Of a DNA stretch of 64,000 nt, positions 22,117 to 47,300 are shown in pieces. The notes beneath the pieces are model-generated. The model was not told where the DNA came from. It was given only the letters and a program-made list of their open reading frames with translations, and ran no database searches. The translations under genes were made by a program, and so were the position numbers. The stretch's first letter is position 1. Each line of letters starts with the position of its first letter. The DNA comes from Pocillopora verrucosa (lineage: Eukaryota > Cnidaria > Anthozoa > Scleractinia > Pocilloporidae), in assembly GCF_036669915.1 (NCBI RefSeq), contig NC_089321.1:7035163-7099162 (forward strand), given 5' to 3'.

Positions 22117-23457
22117 CGTGTAGCCCGAAGTTTCATCCAGATCAAAGCTTCCAATCTACAAAATGTTTATTTTTATGTCAGGTTACGTATTTCCCCTAAG
22201 TGTCTGTTTTGCGGGTAGATATTAATTTTAACTCCACGTGATTGGTTGATGAAAATCAAGTCATAATAGCTCTTTTGGGATGACATTACGCGCTCAAAGC
22301 AGGGCGTGTTAATTGATTTATCGAACCCAAATATATTTTCACCCCGGTTACGCAAATAGCAAGAAAAAAGGAATGAACGCTCAGTTGACGCAAGAGAAAG
22401 ATCTAGGGTTATTGTAGGCCAAAGTTTCAGGAAATATTCAGGCTTTTTTTCCGTTTAGCAATTTCTCTGCTAAAAATTCGTTATACAGTTAGTTTTCGAA
22501 AAGAACATTCCTGAAGATTATCTCCACTGCAAGTTTAAAATCCCTGGGTTTTCCTCTAATTAGTTAGTCTTTTTTAAGTTCATAGCCAGAACAAGAAATT
22601 ATAATCTCTTGGCCAGTACCATAACAAACGATTCATTTTCACTCTTTAACCAGTAATCGTTTAAAAGTGCCATTATATTCTTTGCCGAAGGGAAGAGCCT
22701 TTTAGGAACCTGTGGACAACAGCTGCAGCCTCTAAACATCTGAGACAACAACTAAACATCATCAGCCTTCTTAATTTCTAGCCCTTTCTCTGTATCGCAC
22801 CTATGCAGAGTGATGAAAAGAGAAATAAAAAAGAAAAAGCTTCGAACAAAGCTTCATTTTTTAACCTGTCACACTGATGAGTTAATTCAATTGTCAACCA
22901 GGAGTACTTCGCTGCTCATTAGGGCTTAATAGCAGAACTGGGAAAAAGTTATTTTTGACTTCGACATAACGGGACATTCCAGATCCGAAATATTTGAGAA
23001 ACTCAGTCTTATTCTTCTCAAAAGGAAATCTAACTCCTCGGGTCTGTAAAAGACTGGTGCTTCTGCCTTATCACTTGGATTTAAAAAAAAACTTGTTTAT
23101 TGTAATTCACTGCCGCCCAAAATCGAATGCCCCTCCAGGCTTTGGAGATGCGGTAGAATTATAGCTGGGAAGAACTGGACTGGACTCTAGGTTCAAGCCC
23201 GGCTCCGGGTCACCTATTTGTGTTCTTAGAAAGAGGTCATTTTCTCCCCCAGTCCACTCTCCACCCAGGAGAATAAGTGGATGCTAGTAATCTGTCAGAG
23301 AAACCTGACGAAATTCTAGGGGAGGGGTAGACTCGGGTGGATAAGCATCCAATCCATGTGCGAATAGCAATACTTCGTGTCACTTCTTCTGATCGAGATA
23401 AGCTGCCGGAGACCATTTAAAGCAGTCTCGAATACAGACCTCATTTTACCCATCAGT
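22117..23457. other. spacer between the lectin gene and the Pro/Cys-rich gene
   Basis: Contains a SINE-like element at about 23140-23352 and a minus-strand AATAAA near 23095 that could end the lectin transcript. No convincing coding exon is seen between the lectin exon and the signal-peptide exon at 22116. Confidence 0.45.
23140..23352 (+). repeat. tRNA-derived SINE-like element
   Basis: A tRNA-like head with a good B box (GGTTCAAGCCC near 23190) is followed by a body with CCACCCAGG, AAACCTGACGAAAT and GGATAAGCATCC stretches that resemble a body shared by cnidarian SINEs as I remember them. No clear target-site duplications could be assigned. Family name not given. Confidence 0.45.
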
Positions 23458-26400
23458 TTACTTACCCGGATTATTCACGCAGTCGTAGTTGACATCCAAA
23501 TACTTGTTAGCGTCCGGGCACGCATTGCCAAACCAGTCATTGCTCGCAGCCAAATCACAGCCCTCCAGACCATCACACCGTTTCTTCACCTTTTCGTAAG
23601 TTCCAGGAGTGCGGCAGAATCCCACCGGCATCGGATTGTTTTCCTTTAGGCAACCGACATCACCCATGTCACCAAAATCAGCATTTAACACCCTTATCCT
23701 ATGTTCGGGCGGGCAAGATATTTTCTGTATCGTGTCTTTGCATATGATGGCTCTTTGAGATGGGGCGGAAAAGACTCCACTTTGACGAGCTGAAAAGAGA
23801 GGTAAGACAGGAATCAACTTTTTTCAAAATCGGCCAAAATAGTTCGATGGCGCTTATGAGGCAACGCTCATTCACAATAACCATATTGCAGTTACAAACC
23901 GAATGCGATCTTGCCTTAGCCAGGCGTAATCTTCCGCCAGGTTTGCTCTTGATACTTATTTTTTTTGTTTGTTTTCCTTGGAGTGCTTGCGTAAAAAAGT
24001 CCTTTTTTTGTTGTTGTTTGTTTTTATGGTAAGTTTAAGATTAAAAATATATTCGAACGTTTAAAACACTGCATCTGACGATGATTTTCTGATGCTTAGC
24101 AACGAAGCAAGCCTCAGGTCGAGTTTAAGTTAGATGTAGAATGTAATACACAAACAGATATTGGACAACATTCGACAACCTCATAAACTTTATAAAAACT
24201 CTTAACTCTTACTATTGGCAAGATAGGCCAAGGCTTTTTCTTGTTGCTGATCGGCAGCATATTTTGACTGCGCCTCGGCCATTTGTTTGGTCTCGTCTAT
24301 AGGGGGATTTTCATTTTCTTGAGCAGCGGAATCACTTCTTTGCGTGTCACTATCAAGTGGTGGGGGCACATCTGCATCAATGTCCTCGACTGTTTCAGGT
24401 TGTTCTTCCTCGTTTTGTCCCTTCTGACCATCTTCTTCATCTTTAACACTGTCATTGTCAGCTTTCTTAGAAGTTTCATCAATTGCTTGTGCTTCTTTAA
24501 CTTCCTTTTGAGGCTCGCTGGCAAGTTTCTCTGAATCGATTTTCGTTTTGTCATCATCACCTTGGACCACCTCATTGTCTTTACTATCTGATTTTTCAAT
24601 AGGTAACTCTGATTCGCTGCCCGATGCTTCTGCGTCACTAATTTCCTGGCCACTAGCGATCAGTTCCCCGCTTGAAGCAGCAAGAGCTTCCTTGACGTCA
24701 TTGTCACTTATAGTTTCGTCATCGTCCTCGCTATCGTCGTCATCAGTACCTTCGTCTACAGCATCATCACCTGATCCTGCTTTGTCAATATCATTGCTAT
24801 CTAAAACAAAGCAAGTTGGAACATATTAGGATAACGTATCATGCTGAATAAAACAGTTAAACTACAGAGGGTGAAAGAGTCGTTATAAAAATTGTTAAGG
24901 TTTGGTAGACAGTAGCTTGTAGCAAAGTACTAAGCTTAAGTTTTGTCATTTTTATTTCTATTTTTACATTCATTCAGTACGTAATGGGCCGTCGGTTTGT
25001 AGCTTTCTCAAGTGAATGTACATGTCATGTCTTCCGTCGTACTTTCCTGACTCACTCAGTACAGTCGAAGGCGTGAACCTGAACCACCTTCTCTGTCACC
25101 AAAGTTTGTTTTCAGTTATCGTAGTGGATCATTGTAAGATGCTGTTCACGGAATGTCCACGTAGCGTCTAATTCATGTGGTGTCCTCATGATCACTCTGA
25201 ACAGTTCGTCCAATTCATAGAGAATTCGAAGCGCTTAAAAAGTGGATTTGTCTTTCATGATGATTTGTCTTTTATCCCTGTGATGTACATAAAATGACTT
25301 AAGCGATGGTTCTGTCGTTTGTATTGTGTCCCTCTAAGAGTTATTGTTGTCTTCATCTGTCTTGAATTGGTTGCTGTCATCTCAAGAGTAAAGTCTTTGT
25401 CATAATATCTTGTAGGGAAAACACAAAGGCGATGAGACCATGTAAAAAAGCGAAAAAACTATTAATCTATTAAACCATTAATTTCGATCTTTATTCATTT
25501 TTTATTTTTTTGAGCCGTAAATTGTTTTTTTGGGAAGTGATCTTCGATCACTCAATTTTTTATTTCCATTGAAATTTCTGTCGAAGAAAACTCTTCGAAC
25601 AGTTATTTTGTCTTTTGCTCAATTGTTTGCTACTGGTGGACGAAAAGTCTCATCGCACATCGTGTCAACTACTCACCATCTCCTTGCAGCAGACCAGCGA
25701 AGTACAAGGCTGATTTATAAATATCAATGGCCTGTTGCCGCGTCAAGTTCATGGGAAGGCCTGGCACTGGAAATGGAGGCATATTTGGGTTATCATTCGT
25801 GCCTGCTAACATGAATGCCACTTTGGAAATATCGTCTCTTAAGTCCTTTTCGTCATATCCGCTTCCACTTCCGCTGAATTCCGGCTCTGGCTCTTTCAGG
25901 TCAGCCGTATCATCAAATTCCGGCTCTGGTTCTTTTAAGTCAGCGTTATCATCCATGTCGTAAGATTCGTCAAATCCAGACCCCGAGCTACCAGAGCCGG
26001 AAGTCGGAATATCATTCGGAAGAACGAAAGGGGTCTGAATGCTTGGGGTTGTACTCTTTGTGACAGTTTTGATGGGAAGTTTTATTTGCATCGAAGATGG
26101 CTGAGGAGACAGCATACTGTGAAATTTACCCTGCATAGCTTTATCATTGTCTCGGAAATAACTTGTCACTGGAACGTTCTTCTCCTGATCTGCAGGGACT
26201 CTATCACGAACGTCTTTTACGACTGGAAAAGCACTCTTTGGCATCATTCCCGGATAATTTACTTGGTAACCAGGACTTGCTGTGTATCCACGCGTCCATC
26301 CTTGTTGTTGGTAGCTTGAGTACCATGGAAAGCCAGAATACCGTCGGTAGCTAAGTTTGCTGTGATCCATAGGTTTCGGATAATTCTGAAGGTAACGAAT

Positions 26401-28128
26401 GTGCGGGTAAGATTGTTGACTAATATCTGTCTTTCTAACAGCTGAGGATTTACCTGAAACTTTCCTAAAATTTTCGACTATTTCTGGGCTGAAAAAGCCA
26501 GGTGGAGGCCAATAAATTGTATTTTTCCTATCCAAATTTGATTGTTGTCTGTAAACGTTTGTGATGATACCACTTTGATCTTCCTTAGAGGTTAGACCGT
26601 CGTTGAGCGAGGTAGGAAACATGGATGCACCAGTATCCCCTAGGTTTGTCGAATAATTAGAAATTTGTTTGGTTCCATTTACACCGGAGGCTGATAAAAT
26701 TCCAGCTGACAAGTTTCTTGTCGACGGATTTCCCACCGGTTGATCTTTACTCGATGGGTTCCCTGTTGATAGGATTCCCGCCAGACTTCCAGTCAGTTGT
26801 TCACCCATGGGTCGATTCCCTGCCGTAATAACTCCCGCCAATTGTTTTCCTGGCGACTGATTTCCCACCAGTTGATTACCCACCTGCTGCTTTCCCGCCA
26901 CAATATTTCCCGCCAGTTGAGTTGTCAGCGGTGGATTTCCCGCAAGTTGGTTCCTCTCCAAAAAATTTCCCACCATTTGATTTCCCACTTGGAGATTCGT
27001 CATTTTTCGATTTCCCGCCAATAAAACTCCTGCAAGTGGATTTCCCGCCATTCGGTTTCCCGCCAGTGTGTTACCCGTATAGCCAGCAACCGATGGAACA
27101 TATGATCGTCGATTGTTTTGATCGTGTATTGTTTGATTCTTTTGATTAATGATTCTTAACGGAACTGTTGTGCTGTTTAAATCGGATTGGTTCCGCGAAA
27201 CTAAACTTGCGCCAGTTTTTATACCCTTTGTCTCCGGAATAAATGTTCTTCGAATGTTTTGGTCGCTTCCTTGATCAACCTGGCTCAAGTTCTGTAACCT
27301 TTGAGCTATCAAGTTGTAGATAGCCGCGTATTTATCACTATTTTTGGCTGCGAAAAAATCAGACCCTTTCAAACATGGCTGCCCACTTACTTGTAGCCTG
27401 TGAGTCGATATCTATAAAGATAGCTTAATGGAACGTACGGCTTATTTGCATCAGACCTTACTGGAAATAAACTCACATTTAAGGATTTTTCCTGGAAAAT
27501 TTATAAACTTTTTCTCAATTTTCCCTTTTTTTATTTCTTTCGTTCAGCTCCTAGACGGAAGGGAGAATGGGCACCAGATCTCGTATGACCTCAAATTGAC
27601 TTATTATCCCATTACACTCCCGAATCCACAATCAACCAGTAACACAAGCCTAGCTCGTTATAGTAAACGAAAATTGAGCTGGCTGTCGGATTTTTCATGT
27701 CATTTTGTCACAAGTATTCCAATAAATTTTGTGCAACTTCCAGAATATATAATTCTGTACGCCTTTTTCTTCATTCTCTTTTGCTGGCCACCTGTGTCTT
27801 TGCTTGTTTATACATGAACAGAGGTCACTAAGTCAAAAAAACTAAAACAAGATCTCAGGGATTTTGAGAAGGATGAGAAAACAAATTCAATGCTTGGTTT
27901 CAAATCACATACACTTAAGTGATTTTAGTTGATTGTGGAAATTGGAAAGTGTTCGGTAAATGTTCCTTGTAGAAGGCCTACTTTGGCATGCAGGTATGAT
28001 AAACGGGCATTTACAAAAACATTGTCTAACATCTTACCTCCCTCAATTGGCATCGAGGAGGACGGTCGAATACCAAAAGCCAATAGAAGTCCAAACAAAA
28101 GCGCCACAAGAAATCTGAGACTGGGCAT
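23458..28128 (-). CDS. secreted acidic modular protein with pentapeptide repeats and a SUEL-type lectin domain
   Basis: Coding exons 28128-28038, 27347-25677, 24800-24213 and 23789-23458, all phase 1, give 893 residues. Signal peptide MPSLRFLVALLFGLLLAFG. Residues about 123-217 are some nineteen N-x-[LMV]-[AV]-G pentapeptides. A Tyr-rich stretch follows, then SGSGSSGSG and SGSGSG next to acidic residues, typical of glycosaminoglycan attachment, and a doubled 13-residue unit with ADLKEPEPEF. Exon 3 (588-783) is strongly acidic. The last exon is a galactose/rhamnose-binding (SUEL) lectin domain with its eight cysteines, from ICKDTIQKISC to KYLDVNYDC. The usual YGR motif reads FGD and DPCxGT reads ACPDAN, so sugar choice may differ. 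Nematogalectin of nematocyst tubules has the same lectin fold; a nematocyst or matrix role is inferred. The lectin exon may instead splice onward at 23465. Confidence 0.72.
25876..25953 (-). repeat. two tandem copies of a 39-base coding unit
   Basis: Encodes DDNADLKEPEPEF followed by DDTADLKEPEPEF, an acidic 13-residue unit in tandem, between two Ser-Gly rich candidate glycosaminoglycan sites of the lectin gene. Confidence 0.85.
26683..27072 (-). repeat. 15-base coding minisatellite (N-x-[LMV]-[AV]-G repeats)
   Basis: A degenerate 15-base direct repeat inside exon 2 of the lectin gene; on the plus strand it reads like gatttcccgccagttg. About 19 units are in strict five-residue register (26788-27072) and the rest are looser. 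Base changes are spread over units while the Gly and Asn codons stay, so the protein pattern seems to be under selection. Confidence 0.8.
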
Positions 28129-31100
28129 GACAAGTTGGGTGGTAATGTTCCCGTGTTTAAACGACGATGAAAATAGGTTTTCTTAAACCTACAGGACCAA
28201 GAAAAATAATGTCAAACAGGTAATGAACAAACAAGTAACATAACTACAAAACAACCCAGTTTAAGTCCTTGTGCCAGAACGGAAGACATCGAACTAATTT
28301 TACATATCTTGTTTATACCTGTTGATCTCTTAGCTCGAATGGCTAAAAAAAGTTAAAACCAAGATTGTCAGAAAAGTCCCCTAGTTGCTAACAAAATGCT
28401 TGCTCAAAGCTTCAGAGGTTAAAAATGACTGTGATCACCGACGCGTAAACTTCTGGGTGTCAAAACTGGTACGCCTTTGAAGTTGAATGTCAACGAGACA
28501 GCTCAACCTTTCAGCAAAAACGAGAACATTAAATGCAAGAATTACCAACGTTTACCTTTATCCGTGTGTCTTGATTCCAAATTTTGTTGAAGGGGAATTA
28601 TTTTCACTTACAACATTTTATTTTCGAAACAGTCTAACATCCACCAGAACGCTTGAACGCACCACAAGGAAATAACTGAAGTAATCTTTACTGGTGCCGT
28701 GGCGCCCCCTACAAATCAGTGACATAATATCCGAGTAATTCTAATTATAACTCGCAAGTTGATTGGTCGGGTTTTGTAAGGGTTAAAGCAAGCTGACACT
28801 TAAGTCTTAGCAAACACAAAAGCTTTTTTTCGCATCATTTCCTCTAAGTACGATTTTAAACGATTTTTTATAGCCAAAATATCAAGTGTTAGAAACCTCT
28901 CAAGCGTTTGAGAATATTCTAAATCCTGACAGTGGGGAGTAATCTGCGTTCCCTTCTCGCGAATTGATTGGTTCGACAAACTGAAGCATGTTGTTGATTT
29001 CAAGGAAGTTGAAAACTACTTGATCTGTTGAATGAAACATCGACAGATCGAACGAGATACATCTCAGTTTTTTCTTTGTCCCGTGCTCGTGAATACTTCA
29101 TTTAATCCTCAAATATCAAACTAGAGTTTTGCGCAGGGCTAGCTTTAGGTTTCCGGTAGGTAGTGGCGGACGACCGGACAACCGGTGTCATGAGCGTGAT
29201 GACATTGATTCACGTCGGGCAGTGAGATCATTACTTTGAGTCGCGTTTGTGGCTGTTAATCATAATCTTGTTTCAGTCTTTTTTAACATTCGCAGGCCTT
29301 TTTTTGAAGTGAGGGCGGGTTATTGAATTAAATTTTGCAGTAATTGGTTTGAACCCAGTAGCAATAGACATTCCGTCAGTCCGTTTGTTCAAGACTTCAA
29401 CCATTTCTTTTTCTAAAAAAAAAGCATTTTGTAGGCACTTTTAAATTTTTTTTCTTTCTAGGAGTCTTAATTCAGATTTTCGCTGGTGTTGTAAAGCGCC
29501 TTTAAAGGATACTGGCGCTGTATAAATCTTTTATTTATTATTATTATTATTATTATCATTATTAGTATTAATATTACTATTATTAACATACGATCGTGTA
29601 GCCTGTTCGTCCGGGTGAGGGTAGTCCTGAGTGGAAGGTGGACTTCCACGGTGGCAGCGAATGACGTTTCGTCAACTTTTGCGGACGTCATTATATAAGA
29701 CCTGAACCCTCTCAGGTTTCTTAACGGTCAGTCACTACTACAAACAGCAGTCCTTCTGCAGACTACTCTCCTTCACACGATCAGCCTAAACGATCTCAAC
29801 AAATTTTTGAACTACGAAGAAGCTCCAAAAGATATTCTGAATACTGTAAAGCTTCCAGATCTTAAATGTGTAACAATTACTTTGGGGATCAATAACTAAT
29901 ATGAATGTTGTATCTTAAAAATTTAACAAAATTCTAAGGATAATCAGTGAGCTCAACGACAAGGGGCGGATCACCATAGTTTCGAAGCCGCTTCGAAAAC
30001 TGCATGTCAGCTGTTTATTTACGTGCTTAGCGGCGCATCGTTGCATTTAATGATGCACTTGTTGTGCGTCTGTTTCTCATTTGCCTTGCGTATTTGTGCC
30101 AGTCTTTCACCGTTTTTGCGAACTTCTCGCGTCTAGAAGTACGGAAGAGGTAAGGGCTACATACAAGAGGTGGCGGCGCCTTGTTTCAAACATTTTCGTG
30201 AGACTTACAGTACCATGGTAACTTGCACAAAACTAGTCGAACTCATTACAGAAAACGAGCAATGTATTTTAAATGTTTTGCCATTCTTACGTGCTTTGGT
30301 TCTACTCTTGGATTTGCACAATTAAATTTCGTAGAAATGATTGTTCGTTCCCCAGAATGAGATCGGATAACTTTTTTAGTGACCCAATAAAAACTGTGAG
30401 CCGTAAAGGGAACTGAGCCACGTAAAAGTTAAGCGGCGTCTCCAACACTAAACTCCAATCAAAATGCTAAAAATTACTCAATATTTATCTGATCCCTTTC
30501 ATTCTTTTTTTTTCGAATCGTCTGTAAACTATGAATGCTGTTGGGGTTTCAGTTAACCACTGAACAGGAAGTAAAGAAAAACAAGACTCTCTAAACAAGC
30601 CTACAACTTGGAATCTTTTTATTTTTTTTCCAAAGAAAAGTAAGACTTACAAAGGAAGTATTTACATGCTAAAGGATGAAAAACATAGGTTTTACATCTC
30701 AGTGCTTTTTACTTAAACTGTGCTTTGTATAAGTAATGGTTACGATCAACGTGAGTACTCAATTTTGACCGTTTCTCATGTCACTGAGTGTCGCAGAACC
30801 AAAACCAAAGTCATCGTAACAGTCAATCACAGCAGAGGTAAACCAAAGTCATCTCGATGGCCAATCAGATCAAAGGTGTCACAACAAGCCGATAACAACT
30901 CGAACTAAAAACATGAAAGTGACTGAGTCAAGGACGGTTTTCGCTGTGCTTCTGATTGGCCATTGGATGTAGCGCGAGTTTCCCAATCCAATCACAGAGC
31001 CCACTAAAGCAAAACAAATGTAATCCGCATAACTAACGACCCTCAGTTGAAAATTGCTCTCCAAGAGTGACTAGAAACTACTTTAGCCGTCGCACAATCT

Positions 31101-31371
31101 TGAACTCAAAAGCGTGACGTGACTGTGACTGATACGTGACAAGAAAAGAGAGTCTACCAAGGCGGGCGAAGTTAGGTCTCTGAGTTCATTTGCTCCTCTA
31201 CGAAAGCGCAGATTTAGAAATTTTTCTTAATATTATAGAGACGTGTTACAACGTGATGGCGACTTAGGGAAACAGCCCTGTAAGGTTATCCCTAGCACAG
31301 AATGTGGTCACTAGGCAACTGCTAAATACGCGAAAATCTGTAGTATGGTGTCCCTTTAACAAGCAGGTAGA
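28129..31371. other. intergenic DNA between the lectin gene and EFTUD2
   Basis: Holds the promoter of the lectin gene on the left and the 3'UTR of EFTUD2 on the right. A retroposon-like 3' tail with an ATT microsatellite lies at about 29493-29586. Stretches with repeated ATTGG/CCAAT words near 30860-31010 look like dispersed repeat remnants. No protein gene is recognised. Confidence 0.45.
29493..29586 (+). repeat. retroposon 3' tail ending in an (ATT)n microsatellite
   Basis: The sequence aagcgcctttaaaggata, then GGCGCTGTATAAAT, runs into about 45 bases of imperfect ATT repeats. This is the form of many LINE or SINE 3' ends in invertebrates. No coding part of an element is attached, so it is a truncated or solo tail. 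Confidence 0.45.
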
Positions 31372-44082
<12,711 letters not shown>

Positions 44083-44304
44083 TTTGGAAAACGTGCAGCT
44101 AACGTTGGGAGGAAGACTGAAACGAGATTTGGTTGTCTAGTCCCAGGGCTACTCAATCAAGCAAGACGATAAATCACTAGTCAGCGGAATTTCCCTTTAG
44201 AGGTATTTTGCAATATGGCGGACCATTTAGGCGAACACGTGTAATGAGAGAATTCGCTTCTTCGTTGGTCTGAAATAACCTCATTATTACAAAAAGCCGA
44301 AGTA
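44083..44304. promoter_or_regulatory. probable bidirectional promoter of EFTUD2 and DHX37
   Basis: Only 222 bases separate the two divergent start codons. The interval has no TATA box near either gene, a CACGTG E-box at 44236-44241 and an ATGGCGG word at about 44215-44221 that resembles a YY1 site. Housekeeping genes often share such promoters; shared control is inferred. Confidence 0.6.
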
Positions 44305-47300
44305 ATGGGTCGCATGAGGCAGAGGCATAACTGGAAGGCAAGGTTGCAGCCAGAGGCTTCGAAAAAGGACACGAATTCAGCGCTTACTGATGACCAGAAA
44401 GGTGTTTTGGAAAAGACTACGGTAGATGACGACTACAAATTTTCCCATGACGATTCCAACATTCTCGTCGCCCCGAGTAAGAAAGGCAAGGTTAAGGTAG
44501 CCATTAAGAACCCAATTGATAAGCGAAAGAAGCTAACAAAGAAACAACGAAAAAGACTGGAAAAAATTGTCGAGACGAAGAAAAAGAAAGCTAAGCGAGC
44601 AGAATTGCTTAAAGCGCTCTCCGAGTATACTGTCAGTGATAAAGAGTTGTCTCAAATGAGTTCTACGACTGATCTAGGCCAGTCTAACACAACAAAGAAA
44701 AGAACGATTTCGGAAGTTGAAGAAAGTGCAGCCAGAAAAGTAGTCATCTCAAGTGTTCGCTGTGGTCGTAAAAAAGGCAAAAGACTGCGATTAGAGAGAA
44801 AAGCCCTCGATCCTGCTCCTGCTAAGATTGCAAAGACGATAGAGGAAGAAATAGAATCTGGAGAATCATCAGAAAGCGAAGAAGAGGATGGAGGTATCCC
44901 CGATTCGTTGCAGGAGGAGAATCTACTCGCGGAAAGGTTACCTTTGAATGAACAGAATACAGACATAGAGGAAAAAGATGAAAACAAAAGTGATCTTTCA
45001 AAATCTAAAGAGGATGCAGGGGAAAATTCTGCAGAATCAACAGTTAAAACGATCTCAGAGAAAGTGGAGACCGTGAAAAAGGAATTGAAGCCAGCAATTT
45101 TCATGGAAGTAAAGAGGAACTCAGAAATTCAGACTGCAAGGCTTCAGCTTCCGATCCTCGCCGAAGAGCAAGCTGTCATGGAAGCGATTCACGATAATGA
45201 CGTAGTTATCCTTTGTGGTGAAACCGGAAGTGGAAAGACCACTCAAGTCCCTCAGTTTTTATACGAAGGTGGATACACTACACGAGGACTGATTGGCGTG
45301 ACAGAACCACGCCGGGTAGCTGCCGTGACAATGTCACGCAGGGTAGCACTAGAGCTGAATATGAGTACCGAGCTGGTGTCTTACCAGATTCGTTATGAAG
45401 GTAACGTGACAGAAAATACCATCATGAAATTTATGACAGATGGTGTGCTACTCAAGGAAATTGAAAATGACTTTTTCTTGTCAAAATACTCGGTCGTTGT
45501 GATCGACGAAGCCCATGAGCGAAGTGTATTCACTGATATTTTAATGGGACTGCTTTCAAGAATAGTTCCAAAGCGTAAAACTCAAGGTAAACAGCTCAAA
45601 CTTATCATCATGTCCGCCACACTTCGTGTGGAAGATTTTACGAGTAATACGCGTCTTTTCTCCATCCCACCCCCGGTGGTGACCGTGGAGTCCAGACAGT
45701 TTCCTGTCACTGTACACTTTAATAAGAGGACGCCAGATGACTACCTAAATGAGGCATTCCGTAAAGTTTGCAAAATCCACCGCACCCTACCCCCGGGAGG
45801 GATATTGGTGTTTGTGACAGGTCAGGCCGAAGTGCACGGTTTATGTAGAAAGCTGAAGAGAACATTTCCTTGCAACCTGCGCAAGGAAAATTCGAAACAA
45901 AAGGTAGATGCGAGCGATGAAAACTCAGGTGATGATGAAGATCACTTCGATCTTGATAATTATTCCGTAAACCCGGCTGTGGAAGATAGAGACGCTGAAG
46001 ACGAAGATCTTGGTGAATACAACCTCAACGACAACGACAGCGATAGTGAGTTTAATCTCGACGACGGCGCGTTTACGCCGTCGATCGACAAAAATTTACC
46101 CATGTTTGTTCTGCCGTTGTATTCGCTTCTCTCGAGCCAACAACAAGCTAAGGTATTTCAGCCACCCCCCGACGGGACTCGGTTGTGCGTCGTAGCGACC
46201 AATGTAGCAGAAACGTCGTTGACAATTCCCAACATCAAGTACGTAGTGGACACGGGTATGGTAAAGAGGCGTTATTACGATAAAATCACTGGAGTGTCTT
46301 CTTTTAAAATCACGTGGACATCCAGGGCCTCAGCCAATCAAAGAGCAGGTAGAGCTGGCAGAGTGGAGCCTGGACACTGCTATCGTTTATATTCTTCGGC
46401 CGTGTTTACCAACGACTTTGAAGAGTTCTCAGCTCCTGAAATATCACGTCGTCCAGTGGAAGACCTTGTGTTGCAGATGAAGGACTTGAACATTGACAAA
46501 GTAGTAAACTTCCCCTTTCCCACTCCGCCTGACCTAACAGCGTTGCAAAGCGCAGAGAGGTTGCTGTTAAATCTAGGCGCGCTGGAGGAGAAGAAAACAA
46601 TGAAGGGAAATGTGAATGCAGTGATCACTCCTCTTGGACGCGCCATGGCTAAGTTTCCTGTGTCTCCGAGATACGCAAAGATGCTCTGCCTGGGGCATCA
46701 GGAAAATTGCATGGAATACGTCATCGCTATTGTATCCGCTCTCACGGTGAAAGAAATCTTTGCAGATGACAACGACAAAGAAACGACCCAGGTAACAAAG
46801 GAAGATCGGCGAAAGATATCTCGCTTGCGGCGGACTTGGGCAGGCCAAGGTGACGCCCAGAAGCTCGGAGACGCGATGGTTCTTCTTAGAGCTGTTGGGG
46901 CTTGTGAATATGCCGGCTGCACAGAAAAGTTTTGCTCTGAGAATGGACTTCGTCACAAAGGAATGATCGAGATCAGAAAGCTCCGTGCCCAGCTTACAAA
47001 CTCGGTAAATCTTGTCAATGCTGATGCAAAAGTGATGCTTAATCCTCGGATGAGCCCGCCATCACCCGCCCAGTGCGTTGCCCTTCGGCAGATATGCCTA
47101 TCGGGCCTTTGCGGCCATGTAGCCCGCAAGAACCCCACAGGAAATGACCCCCAACGAAAGAATGCTTACAGCTGCATGTCCCTGGGTGAGCCTGTCTTCA
47201 TTCACCCATCCTCTGCGCTCTTTGAAGTGTTACCAGAATACGTGATTTATCAAGAAATCGTCGAGACCTCAAAACTTTTTATGAAAGGTTAGTCTGTAAT

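Noticed and set aside
27428-27817. 129-codon plus-strand frame in the first intron of the lectin gene
   Set aside because: No start context, domain or splice signals; hydrophobic AT-rich chance frame.
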